Source: Lepas anatifera (lineage: Eukaryota > Arthropoda > Thecostraca > Lepadidae). Taken from it: a DNA stretch of 64,000 nt. Below the pieces are notes generated by a model, which saw nothing but the letters and a program-made list of their open reading frames with translations, searched no databases and had not been told where the DNA came from. The stretch covers positions 1,949,501 to 2,013,500 of the forward strand of contig JAOTON010001682.1 of NCBI GenBank assembly GCA_034440635.1, given 5' to 3'. The translations under genes and the position numbers were made by a program. Positions 1 to 25,550 of this stretch are shown here, piece after piece (within the stretch, counting starts at the first letter, position 1; every line of letters begins with the position of its first letter).

Positions 1-279
1 GATGCATGTTTGAGTGAGCTGGTCATTGTACTGGTGTATTGATGATGATGAATAAATAAATGTTCCAAACAGTTCCTAAAAGTTTTGTCAGCACCAATAA
101 GCGGGCGGCATTGTGCCTACGCCACAGGGCGGTAGCCTCTACCCGGGAACTGGTCTTAGGTTGTATGCACTACCGGCCTATTGTGCTGGGTGAGAAGTGT
201 CCCTGACGACACCAGCCAATTTAACCCTTCTTTTGGTTACTGGTGGCAACGCTGACGCCCTTTCCCAGTGGGTACTCAC

Positions 280-8529
<8,250 letters not shown>

Positions 8530-10038
8530 GGTGAGGAAGCTGGGAGACAGAGTGAGCAACGCGGCCTGGATGTTTGGTTGTATGTATGTCGTGGTATTGG
8601 ATATAAAGCAGAGGTCAAGTGAGTGTCCATGCATTTAAAGCCATCAACATGTATTTACTTCCATACATGTATTCAGGTATGCTGTATCCCATACACAGCA
8701 CACGACAGAAGAAACACTTGACAGGATTGAAAGAAAATGAAGAGGGTCGGAATACGAACATGTGAGAATCAAGAAATACATGAGGATTCAAGAAAAGAAG
8801 AGAAAAACTGTGCAAGGCGATTTCTGGATGCAGTATGCAAGGGTAAGTGGGATGGCAGGCAGATGAGAGGGGTCTGAGATGACAAGCAGAGCAGCAGGCA
8901 TGAACGGCGGGCAGGGTGGGAGGGGAGGGGAGGGGGGGCAAAAAAACAAAGGAGCCATGGAAGGAGCGCAGGAGACCGACGACCGATGCACATAGATGGC
9001 ACGCCTAATTGCCAAATTCAAATATCCCATCAATTCGGGTGACAGAATTGCGATTTCAATCTGTACATACATTTGCAGAAACGACACAGTATAAAAATAC
9101 ATGAGCTATGAACAATGGAGCAGGCCACCTTAGCAATGGAAGATGCATGTTAAAATTGATGTGGGAGGGGAGGGTACAAGAGGGAGCAGGCAAGGACCGC
9201 AGTCTGGCTCTACCGGCTTGCTCGCCCGGGAATCATCGGGCCAAAGTTTTTACACACACTACACAACCACACAACTGATTTCACTCCACAACCAGCAAGT
9301 CAGCAATGATAGGGACCTGGGACTCCTGGGAGGGGAGGGGGATTTATTCTCAAGAGCTAAAAAGTTAACTTCAGCTTCCACTACTGGTGGAGTGAATTGA
9401 TGGGAGAATTCAAGATTTTCTGTACAGTATTTACTCTGTAATGGCTCTGGTTCATTTCCATTCATATTAAAAGCATTTTGCAATGGCAGCAAGAGAATAA
9501 TGAATATGAAGCTTTGCACATGGCCTAATCCCACACCACACCACACCATCACCATCACCCCACTTGCTACATGGAATGTGACATGTTGTTGCCATTCTAA
9601 ACTGTAGTAATGACTGTGGAGTGAACTGATGCAAGAATTAAACAATTTTCTGTAAAAAACAACATTCAAACTTTTGAGAATGTGTTTTTCCAATCTAGAA
9701 ATAATTTTCAATTATGAGGTGCTTGTTACCAATACTGGCCAGTCTGCAAAACAGAGCAGAACTCAACTAGATCTTGTTGGGGTAGCCTTGGGGCAGACCT
9801 TCCAGTTTGGGGCAGGCTTTGGCCACGCTCGGGGCAGAAGAGGGTCTGAGGCAGGTGCTTATACTGAGGGGCAGCACTGGTCAGCTGAGGTAACCAGACA
9901 AAACAAGAAAAATAAATGAACATAAAGAAATGGTCAGCTGAGGTAACCAGACAAAACAAGAAAAAATAAATGAACATAAAGAAACAACAATAACTAGTTG
10001 AAAGAGAGGCAGAAAACCTTATTTGTAGTCAAAACATC
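8530..10038. other. Intergenic region upstream of SF1
   Basis: Probable SF1 promoter and 5' UTR side, followed by intergenic sequence. No conserved coding exon is visible. A short G-rich run lies at 8911-8940. Similar 40-base segments at about 9388 and 9618 look like a local duplication. The tandem duplication at 9878-9985 is listed separately. Confidence 0.5.
9878..9985. repeat. Two-copy direct tandem repeat (about 53 bp unit)
   Basis: The segment beginning TGGTCAGCTGAGGTAACCAG at 9878 is repeated at 9931 with only small length differences in an A run. The near identity indicates a recent tandem duplication. Confidence 0.9.
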
Positions 10039-10402
10039 CAGTGTGCAAAGTATGGCATTTTCAACGAGAACTCGTTGGTGCGAGTGCCCTTGGAGACAGG
10101 AGCGAGTGGTGCGAATTTTACCAACCTGGTGCGAATTTGTGAGACTGGTGCGAGTAAGGTGACACTGAAAACCAAACAAATAATGGCTATATGGTTATAA
10201 AGATACAGGAGGGGACTTTGTGAAAAGTCCTCAACTAACTAACTAATAAGAGAGGTAGCATTGCATCTTGTGGGTAGGAATGGGTGCGTTTTTTCTCCCT
10301 GGTATAGGGAAGATTGGTGTGAATTTTTGGTGGCTGGCGGTGCGAGAATTTTAGATGGCTGGTGCAACTCATCTGGACTGCTGCCATACTTTGCAGACTT
10401 GC
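10039..10402 (+). mobile_element. hAT-like MITE, family B copy 1 (364 bp)
   Basis: Flanked by a perfect 8-bp duplication AAAACATC (10031-10038 and 10403-10410). The ends carry the inverted motif TGCAAAGTATG / CATACTTTGCA. There is no coding capacity. A second copy in the same orientation lies in PCNA intron 1 (20728-21089). Confidence 0.88.
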
Positions 10403-11745
10403 AAAACATCACATTTGTGAAAATAATTTTTTAAATGATTCCAGATGAAGGAAATTTTGACAAAAACTTCAATAAATTTTTATAAAATCAGTCTATGAAT
10501 GCCTTGCAAAAGCTAAAATTCTTGTCATTTTCAAAATCTGAATCTAAACATAATTCTAGCTCAACAAAACTATCATATAGCTACAAATAAAACTTCCCTG
10601 TACATAGTTAACATTTTCTCCACCAAAAACACAAGTTTTGACTACCATATAGTACCAACCCCCTCCTAGAATGAAGACCAGTCCATGTTGTGACATCACA
10701 TGGGCATAATGGGCTTTTCTCCTGTCGGATCTATTGAAGCTATTCCTAGTCTTGGGATACTTTCATACACCTTTAATATCACAAAATAATCTCAATGTGT
10801 TTCAAATGTAGAAGTAAGGCCTCCTGTTTGAATGTGGCTGTCTTTTTTATAATATTTTGAACAGCAGTGACACACTTTGGAGGCAAATGGGTGATACATC
10901 ACTCACACGAAAAGACAACCCTCTTTACTGTACCTCTGAATAAAGGTATCTTGAAACTGTGTGTAGTCAAGAATTCAAGATGAGTGTTTCAGCTGCTTTA
11001 AATGCAAGACATCTGCAGTACGTGAGCAGTCAAGTGCCTAGTCTGCTAGAGTACACTGCACTATTTTATTCACCATTGTGTCTACAAAATGGAGCAAATA
11101 AATCCTTGTATTCAGGAAAATGTTTCCCCCTTATTTGGAAAGTCTTCCCGAGAAGGCAAATTTCTGCCCTAGTTGGGGAAGGATTTGGGCTGCCCTAAAC
11201 ATCTCGAGTAACTCAACATTCTGCAGACTGGATTATTGGTAAGCTATCATTGGGAACTCTGACCATAATTCTCCTGATCCCTGCAGATGAGTGCAGTCTA
11301 AAAGTATGCTGTATTTTCACATTTTTTAGGAAATGGGGACTAGGCAAATAAACCCATCATGGACATGGTCACGCGGAAATTATGATACGAGACAATTGCG
11401 GCAGTCAATAGTGAGCTCCGTTGGTGCTATATGACGAATCTCGATAGACGAAACATATTTGAAAACTCACCTGTTTTAAACGAACTTCACAAACGCCCGA
11501 CAGAGGATAATACAGAATGAAACGCGGCAAATATCCACTAATTGATGCCGCGAACTTCCGCCACCTTCCGGAGAGAAATGCGACGACGCACTACGAGAAA
11601 AGAAAATGGCGTCCGTTGGTATACTTGGTACAGCTACCATATTCTACCATATAAAGTTTTACTTTACAGCACCGGAATTTCCCTTCAAATATGTTGCATC
11701 AGCATAAAGAGACTGGGCTAGGGCCATGGGACTGGGAGGGTGCTG
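10403..11745. other. Intergenic, no gene recognised
   Basis: AT-rich sequence without a recognisable gene. An ATG at about 11608 opens a 33-codon frame (MASVGILG...) in a good start context, but I can attach it to no family and see no supporting exon. Nothing else stands out. Confidence 0.4.
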
Positions 11746-11972
11746 GCATAAGTGTTGCCACCGGCAAAAAGTGTGGGGGGGGCAGCCAAACTTCAACCTG
11801 ATGCTGGCAAAAACTTTCAACATCAGGACCAAAAACTGTTCGAATTTGGGCTCCTCGTTGCCTTCCGCAGCGGTTGGATATAAGAATGTCCGGCTTTTTC
11901 TAACTTTGACTGAGATCAGGAAATTTGTTGCCAAAAGGTAGGGAGCAGGCCCCCCGCTTTTCCGACGCGTAT
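11746..11972 (-). mobile_element. hAT-like MITE, family A copy 2 (227 bp)
   Basis: Inverted relative to copy 1. Flanked by a perfect 8-bp duplication GGGTGCTG (11738-11745 and 11973-11980). The interior matches 785-1015 over nearly its whole length on the opposite strand. Confidence 0.88.
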
Positions 11973-12143
11973 GGGTGCTGGAAATTCAATTCAATATCAC
12001 AGTGCGTTCTAGTCATGCCGTTAAAAAGAGCTAGAAAGAATATGGATGACTTTACCTTACCGTATTTGACTATTCAAGCTGACTGATAAAAACGGGCTCG
12101 GGCCAGATGTCATGCACCCTCAAGCCCTGTTGGCTGTGGAGCA

Positions 12144-12514
12144 TTGGCGGATCCAGGGTGCAAGGGGGCAGGTGCCTCCCATCGACCCTCGTCGCCCCCT
12201 GAAAGGCCGATGGCGCCCCCTGAAATGTCACTTCCCACCCCCAGGATGCGAAAATCAGTGCCTACCGATAGGATAGGAGGTCAAGTGGCGCCACTTTGCC
12301 CCGTCACTTTGCTCCATCAAAGTGCCGCCACTTTGATGGATCCTCGGTGCCCACCGAAATAAGTACGGTGTCCCCCTGAAAGATCAATAGCGCCCCTTGC
12401 AATGTCACTCCCCCAGGATCAAATTATTGGCGTCCTCGCCAAAGGGCTTGGCGGCAAGTGGCGTCCGTCCCCCCTCCCCCAACCCAGTGATAAGAACCTA
12501 AATCCGCCGGATTG
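12144..12514 (+). mobile_element. hAT-like element remnant, family C (rearranged)
   Basis: Starts with the characteristic end TTGGCGGATCCAGGG and shares long blocks (CATCGACCCTC, GCGCCCCCTGAAATG, ACCGATAGGAT) with the intact copy at 22779-23038. The second half repeats the first in a degenerate way. I found no target duplication, so the boundaries are approximate. Confidence 0.6.
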
Positions 12515-12583
12515 GACAGCCTGCGACAGAGCTGCAACTAAGGTTCGGTTGGGAGAAATGCTGTCGGCGTACAGGCCCAGAAT

Positions 12584-12640
12584 CACTGGGAGACGCAGGA
12601 GCGCCGTTTGGGGGGGGCAACTTTGGGGAGCGTAGTGTTG
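12584..12640 (+). mobile_element. Fragment of hAT-like family E
   Basis: The segment with GACGCAGGAGCGCCGTTTGG matches the left end of the short element at 36977-37103. Only the left end is recognisable. Confidence 0.5.
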
Positions 12641-12801
12641 TTTGAAGAAAATCGGACAAAATTTCGCCAATTCCGCAGGTGACCTGCGGAACGAGTGCGG
12701 CGGTATGTCCACCGGGTCCTGGCGCTAATCAACTCCACACCCCTCCGGAAGGAAAGAAAATGACAAACCAGAGCTTCCTCAGGGAGATAACGAGGACTTA
12801 A

Positions 12802-13832
12802 CCCGCGCCCCACCGGGGGTCCGGCGCCACCTTCGCCCCCGTTCACGGGGGCCATCGATGGCCCCCTCTAACTCCGAAAATATGGGCGTTAGCGCAAATC
12901 TGCTAAGTGCAATAGAAAGCTCGCGTGAATTCAGTAAGAAATTTCTTCGCATGTTTTAGTGCTCAGGTCAATGGTTTGACCTCCAGAGGTCAAATTAGGT
13001 CAAGATCGGCTATTTTCACTCAAATATGCAATGATTAAGCAAACTGGGCATAACTCTCATGTCATTAGAGCTATTGAGGCCTGGTAAAGTACATTTGATA
13101 GCAAATTGCCAGTACTTTTTCCGCTATGTGGAACGTAAAGACCTCCCGCCAGTGGTTTGATCGCCAGAGGTCACCTCGTGACCTAATATGACCTGAGGTC
13201 ACGAAAGGTCAAAAAGTGACCTTGCCGTATATCAAATGAAAGCCAGTGACAAGACAAACACGATGGTGTTTGTTTCACCGCTCTAGCTCAATTAGGTCAG
13301 AAGTTATTGTCAAAATACTGTTTTTGACCTCTGGTGACCTTGGATGACCTTGGAAAAGTTAAAGAGCAAATATGACCCCTGGGATCCGTGAAAGGGTGTC
13401 CAAAAACGTTGTTCTGAGCAGTCTGAGTATTTGTAATCATTTTTGTGGCTTTTATATCATGAAATAGCTTTTCCCCATGCTTTTCCAATGGGAGAGGTCG
13501 CCTCGTGACCTGACCTCAGGGCACGAAATCGAAAAATCCCGGATATACACCTTGTAGACCCTGGAGGGGTCATGAAGTGTAGGAGGTTTCAAATCGATCG
13601 ACTTTGAAATGTAGCTCTTACAGAGCTCTAAAGGTGAAGTGAGGTGACCTTGGTTGACCTCGTCTGGTGACCTGACCTTGGGTGACCCGGGGTAAAAAAT
13701 TTCAGAGATGATGGGAAAATGATGCAGTGAGAGGTAGAGCCCTCTCAACCGCGGTGCTGTGCCTCGTTTGTGTTTTTCTGCTATCCCGGAAAAACCTTAG
13801 GGGGCCATCGATGGCCCCCGGTGGGGCGAGGG
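12802..13832 (+). mobile_element. piggyBac-like MITE, copy 1 (1031 bp)
   Basis: Bounded on both sides by TTAA (12798-12801 and 13833-13836), the piggyBac target duplication. The ends are inverted repeats beginning CCC (CCCGCGCCCCACCGG on the left, matched by CCGGTGGGGCGAGGG on the right), with a subterminal palindrome centred on CCATCGATGG near each end. No transposase is encoded. A second copy of nearly the same length lies in opposite orientation at 47752-48780. The interior is packed with AGGTCA/TGACCT hexamers. Confidence 0.9.
13168..13222. promoter_or_regulatory. Palindromic cluster of six nuclear-receptor-type half-sites (copy 1)
   Basis: Six perfect AGGTCA hexamers (either strand) start at 13168, 13179, 13189, 13196, 13206 and 13217. 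The spacers are 5, 4, 1, 4 and 5 bases, giving inverted, direct (DR4) and everted (ER1) pairs around a dyad. AGGTCA is the classic nuclear-receptor half-site. Binding here is inference only. The arrangement is preserved in copy 2 at 48361-48415. Confidence 0.55.
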
Positions 13833-13836
13833 TTAA

Positions 13837-15618
13837 ACCCGTGCTAGCGCCCAGTGGCGGATCTCGTCGGTCGGTTGGGGGTCAGTTGGTAAACCAGTCA
13901 AAAAGAAAAAAGTCACGCAGTCCACAGTTGTGCAACAACATGACTTGACGGTAGAATTTGGGATATTTTAGGCAACAAGGAAAACAACCCTGGATCCACC
14001 AGTGCTAGCTCCCCACCTGGCGTGCCGAGCATTACACTACCATAGGTGGACACAGGTGGATGCAGTGTCACAGTGTCTACTAACCGTGGATGGATGAAAG
14101 GCAGGTGTTGGAAGAACTTCCGTTTTGAGCTCCGCTGCAGCCAATGAAAACATAGCAGCACCATCCGCACATTACATCCTGTCCCGATTTTAAATACGCG
14201 CTGAAACCACTTTTCAGAATTAATCCTTGTAACTGGCGCATAATCACCGGGGAGAAAATTCGATCAACGACACTGCAAACCGTCTTCATTTCACAGGTGT
14301 GGAGTCGGCCACCGCTCGCGATGCGAGGAAAATCGGTCATTAGAAATTCATAGAGGTATCATAGGCTTATACGTGGTCTTTCTTGGCATTCCCTCCTGGC
14401 CTGTTTTCTGGAAATGAAACCGCGGGATACGGTACTTCAGTCTCTGATGAATTGACACACGATCAGCTGCATTGCTGGGTGAGGATTAAAAAAAAACGGG
14501 GGTACCTGAATTTACAACAATGTCAATAATCATCATAACATAAAGTGAATGCATGCTGAACCCCATTTCGAAGGGCTGTTGAAGAGCACTAAATAAATTC
14601 GAAATTCTTGAAATGAAGAAAAGGAATTTCGGAGAAAAGGCAAATTTCAAGGCTATTTTAACACTATCTCACTGATTCATTGGAGTTCCCACGGGCAACC
14701 CCAACGAAAACCTTTATTGCACACATTCTGTCCGATCCGGTACACGCATTAACATTTGTAATAGGATCGCGTGCCACTTTTGTCATCTGAAACAGCCGAT
14801 ACAAAACAGGGAAATGTATTGTAGCTCAAAAACCTCAGAACCGGCAGCGATTGCCATGGCAACAGACGCAGGATAGGAATGATGACGTCACGAGTCACGG
14901 GCTGCTGTGACACAATCGATTGTGATACGCTTAGAGAGGGTACACCACGGATCTCTTCTCCAATACTCACGGCGTCAGCCTGCGTAAGCCTTGGGACGTT
15001 GTTTACACAGCAATCGTCCGCAAGAATACTTTAACAAAGCAAACTTTAGTTTTGTTTTCTCGACCGATGTTAACTCTAATTTTAAAAATGAATACAAATG
15101 TGCAAGTTGTGAATGTAAACGAGTGTGAACAGCAATACGGTTGCGGGTCCGCTACATCACTTCAACGTTTGCGAGCAAACCTGCGACAGAGGCCAGGGAA
15201 TGAAGAGATAAAGTTCGGAATCTGCGCCAAACTGAAGACGCCGACAATCAGCAACACACTTTACAGGGCTTGCCATGCCTTGTTCAGGTACAATGCCACA
15301 AGTTCGCCGATGTTCTCCCGCAGTGAAAAGGTAGCTCGTCGATCTAGGCAAGGACAGTGAAACACATCAAACATTGCGAAAGCAAAAGATCACCGAGAAA
15401 GGTCGTACTTGAAGCCGCGCGAAATCCGTACAATTTTGTACACAATGATACGAAGTCCGTAACACTTGTCCAACATGGCGGGCCCCATCCCAAACATGGC
15501 TGCGTCCATTGGCCGCTCACTTCACATCATTGGCATTGTCTAGCACGCGGAGCGCTTCAGCAGCGATCCCCATTCCAACCTCACAAACAAGGCGGCGTTC
15601 CGAGTCAGCTGCAGCTTC
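13837..15618. other. Region downstream of PCNA, no gene recognised
   Basis: Holds the presumed PCNA 3' UTR side and intergenic sequence. A possible splice donor on the minus strand (GTGAGTATTGG) occurs near 14960-14970 after a short open stretch, which might be a UTR exon of an unidentified transcript, but I cannot support a gene. Confidence 0.4.
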
Positions 15619-21651
<6,033 letters not shown>

Positions 21652-21676
21652 TCAATAATTTGACGGTAGATTCTGA

Positions 21677-21686
21677 TTTTCGCGCC
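21677..21686. promoter_or_regulatory. Second E2F-type site upstream of PCNA
   Basis: TTTTCGCGCC is a second E2F-like element, 41 bases further from the PCNA start codon than the first. The pair together is better evidence for cell-cycle control than either alone. Confidence 0.65.
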
Positions 21687-22778
21687 ATCTGCATTGTTGT
21701 TCAAAGCTGGTATCTGTTTTTCAACTACCTATACCTTTCGTACTTTTGTACTTTTGATAGTTTTTTTACGAGTTTCGCCAAACGAAAGCAACTTTCTTAG
21801 GTACTAAGACCAAACTGAATGTTTTCAGACACAATGTAAGATTGAATCTCAGTAGAACACAGTAGGTTTTCAAGTATGTTTTTAATGAAATATTTTTAGG
21901 AATATATCGATCATCTATTCATTATAGTAATTGTTTATCAACTAAAAATAGAACCGAAAGATAGCCGGTAATATCAGCATAAAATTCAGATGCATGAATC
22001 CTTTAAATAAACATGAAAGAAATTGAAAACAAAACCCCTGATAAAATATTACGTCAATGTTGACACCGTTGGCCTTGGCTAGAATAATGAATAGTGGCCC
22101 ACAACATTTTACTACGTTTTGCTATAATAATTATTGTTTAATAATTTTGTATGATTTTTTGTGGCAATCATGTCAAATTAGACTACAGTTGTTACCACCT
22201 CCACATATGCAGTAGTACGTGGCTTTTCGACATATATGACGCTTTATTTTCGTTTTATCACTTGTTTTCTTTCGTCAGTGGATCACTGGGAAAGGGCAGT
22301 AGGAGTATTATTATTATCGGTTTATTGTCTGTCGATTGCAATGTAAGTGGCGTTATTAAAATCCCTGTGTATTAGGAATTTACCTCCTCCATATCTTTTT
22401 ACCTCGAAGTCATGTTAAATCTGACTCTAATGACATACCTCTTGCTTTTGAATAGGTTCTCGTTCTCGATAAGTTGGGAGTACTTTCGGAATGCCCTTCA
22501 CACCTGCTGTTCCAGCCATTTAATTTTAAGTTTTTTTCAGGTGCGGATAACAGTGGTGGGTGAGTGAAGCATCTCAACAGGTGAGTTATTTTGTATAAAA
22601 ATGAATATTCTGTTTGGTCATTGTAATCCAGCATATGTTTTTTTTTTTTTTTGGAACTTTTATTTTTCCATGTGATAGGCAAAGGTGATAATATGAGAAG
22701 AAAGCATCCCAGAAACTTGACAGATTAGAAAGGTCAATGCCACATACAGAGTGTGGCCCCACACAACACAGCCACCAA
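21687..22778. other. Intergenic region beyond the PCNA promoter
   Basis: AT-rich sequence with a T14 run at about 22629. I see no gene or element with recognisable ends before the MITE at 22779. Confidence 0.5.
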
Positions 22779-23038
22779 CATAGGCAGATCCAGGGGGGCA
22801 AAAGGGGGGCACATGACCCCCCATCGACCCTCGGCGCCCCTGAAATGGTCACAGCACTCCCTGAAAGGTCAACAGCGCCCCCTGAAATGTGGCTTCCCAC
22901 CCCCGGATGCAAAAATTGCCGCCCACCGATAGGATTTGGCGCCCACCTGAGAGGTTTTGCCGGTCAAAAGTGGCGCCCCTGGTCTGGATGGCGCCCCCTG
23001 GGAGGTGCCCCCGATTGGCAATCCTGGATCAGCGTATG
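22779..23038 (+). mobile_element. hAT-like MITE, family C intact copy (260 bp)
   Basis: Flanked by a perfect 8-bp duplication GCCACCAA (22771-22778 and 23039-23046). The ends are imperfect inverted repeats (CATAGGCAGATCCAGG and CTGGATCAGCGTATG). The interior is a chain of short GCGCCCCCTGAAA-like motifs. An inverted copy lies in GBF1 intron 22 at 53694-53950. Confidence 0.87.
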
Positions 23039-23403
23039 GCCACCAAGGTGCCAGACCAGGGCGGTGATCGGCATCTAAGATTCTTAGCTTAGACTGTCTT
23101 AGCTAAGACAGAGCATGCACAGTATGTCTCACCCCACCCAGCCAGCCACCTAGCGGTAAGACACGTTACTTGTACATGATGTCACTAAAGTATGATGTCA
23201 GCACTAAGACTGTCTTATTTGTCAGCTAAGACGGGAAATAGTGACTGCATGCAGACTGAAATATCGGCATATCTGGCGCATATGGGATGATTAGAGCCAG
23301 TTGCATTTTGTGGTGCGGCAAACTGGTGAGAGTGGTTCTCCATCGTGGATAACACTGTATGTACCTTTTACTCACCATCTAAGAAATAATTTAACTATAA
23401 TAT

Positions 23404-23587
23404 TGTAGCAGAAAAAATAAGTTGTCCGCACCGTTCCCTGTGTTGCGCCCGCCGCGCCCACACACCCGACTGCCTCCCTGGCCAGCCTCTAAGCGACACA
23501 CAGCACCCTTGCCCCCGGGCACCGACCGTGAGCCCGGGCAGGGGCGCGCTCAGGCAGCACACCAGGGCAGACCCACATCAAAGTACA
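23404..23587 (-). repeat. 3' LTR (184 bp)
   Basis: Left copy on the plus strand; it is the downstream LTR of the minus-strand element. About 98% identical to 27463-27647. Confidence 0.9.
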
Positions 23588-23595
23588 CTTCCCCT
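23588..23595 (-). other. Polypurine tract
   Basis: AGGGGAAG on the element strand directly abuts the 3' LTR, the expected place for the plus-strand primer. Confidence 0.7.
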
Positions 23596-23645
23596 GATCC
23601 TCAAGATCATACGTAACCATAACGATCGGGGGCTGTCTGCTGCGC

Positions 23646-25499
23646 TCACTTCGCCGGCCGTGCCGGTGACTCGCCAGACTGATGTCGCCCGATACCTTCC
23701 ACATCACTTGAATCACCTTTATCATCAGCAGAATTGCTAACCACTGGACTCTCTACATCACCAGCCGTAACAGGTGGCATGACATGTTCTGGACTCAACT
23801 CAACAATTGAACTCTCTGCCTCACCAGCATTAACAGGCATGACATTTTCTGACGGGCGGGGTACCGCACACAGCCTTAAGTCTCTGACGTGCCAAGGCAC
23901 ACCTCCAACCTCAATGACCTCTGGTGAGACCACCCCTGTCACCACGTCACGTCGTGACGGCTCTGTACAGCGGGTACCCAGCCGTCTCACCCACACCTCA
24001 TCTCCCACGGCGTATGTCGCAGAAGTTGGCACCTCTTCCAACACTGGGCTCGCCGGCTGTGCCGCCGCCGCTCGCACACAGTCACGCACCGTGTAACGAT
24101 ACACACCACTGGCCGGCGTGTCAGACACATCGTCACCATCGCGAGGTGTGACGTTGTATATATGTACGGCCTCAGGGATTGCGCACCTCTTTCGTGACGC
24201 GATCACTTTCACAGTGCGGTGATTCCGTTCAATGATCCCGCAGCCACTTGGCCTATGTACAGCCCGGAACCGCAGCCGCACTCCCCACCGCGCAGCAAAA
24301 ACAGCAAACTGCCGGCTACGAAACGCCGTGCCGTTATCCATCAAAACCTCGACCGGTGCACCACGTTCAAAGAACACCTTCTCCAGCTCGGCTATAACAG
24401 CAGCTGCGTCAGAACGGCGTAAGGGCAGCCATAGACTGAACCTAGCCGGCCCACAGTCAATGACGGTCAGAAATGCCTGGTTACAGTAGTGGGTAATGTC
24501 CAGCGCTAGCCTCCACCACGTCTCAGGCCCACCCAGTGAGCCGTGTGCCCACTTGACTGGTGCTGGGTCCACCGATCGACACACATCACAACGCGAAACC
24601 ACAGCACGCACCTGATCTCGCGTTACCTCTCGACAAACGTCACGTCGTACGAAGTATAACGTGCGCCGGATACCCGGATGCCCTGCCCTGGCATGCACTT
24701 CAGCGATCGCGTCATCAGTGCCGTTAGCGTGCGCCAGATCTCCATCACTATCGTTTGCTGCAGCAGAAGCGGCACGGAACGGCTCCAGTGCTTCACCGGC
24801 AGCACTAGCCGGCGCTACATCTTCGTCACTGTCACCGGTGGCCACCACGGCAGCGCACACAACTGAGGAATGGCCGTGTAACCACTGAGAAGGAACACGC
24901 GTGAGACAATCCGCAAGGTTCTCAGCTGAACGCACCAGCCTCACTGACAGCGTGATGTTAAACTCACTCACCAGCTGTTTGATCACATCCACACGACGCC
25001 TGATCAACATCTCTCCGTGTGCCTTAGTTCTAAGACGCGCCCGGCCGCTAAGCGCGTCACTGATCCATCGGTGAACAGCCGAAGAGTCGGTTCGGAGATC
25101 CACAGTTCTCATGCCCCAGGCGATTGCCAAGTTCATACCTCGGACGGCCGCATCTAACTCGGCCATATTGATGTGACTTGTCTCGTCGCGTCTCAGCCAG
25201 CTGGCGTCCTCGATTATCTTTCCATCCAGTGTCTCCAGAACGACTCCGGCAGCCACTGAGCTCGCGTCTGTCCAAACGACCACGTGATCGCCACTGACAC
25301 ACCACTGGCCGTGCGCTGGGTCCTCCCTTTCGAGACGGTGGGCCACATAGTTGACCTGGTCTTGCAGGGCTGGGTCAGCTGTGACGTCGTCCCAACCTTT
25401 CGTCACAGCGTTGACGCGGCGTTTTAACCACGCCGCAGCTGGTCTGAGCCAGCCGCACACGGGCAGGTGTGCCACTAGATGGCCACACCAGGAGAACAC
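23646..25499 (-). pseudogene. Retrotransposon pol, RNase H and integrase part (617 codons open)
   Basis: The N-terminal part has an RNase H pattern (VVVWTDAS... and HINMAELDA ...LRTDS). The middle has an integrase HHCC zinc motif (H and H before CDVC), followed by a DDE core with Asp in ALDITH, Asp in LMDNGTAF and Glu in GIIERNHRT. The C-terminal part is Ser/Glu/Val-rich and unassigned. It is in the same frame as the RT segment to its right, separated by the TGA at 25551-25553. Many arthropod and marine-invertebrate genomes carry elements with this domain set. Confidence 0.85.
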
Positions 25500-25550
25500 G
25501 GCACGCCGCGTCAGCGTTGAAGGGGGCGCTCGGACCGCGTTATCTCGCCA

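Noticed and set aside
11608..11709. Short frame MASVGILG... in a good start context
   Set aside because: It has 33 codons, no family recognised and no splice partner found. Mentioned in the intergenic entry but not called as a gene.
13297..13488. 63-codon frame shared by both piggyBac-like copies (other copy 48095-48286)
   Set aside because: It is preserved because the copies are nearly identical. It resembles no transposase and the GAP-free identity gives no evidence of coding selection.
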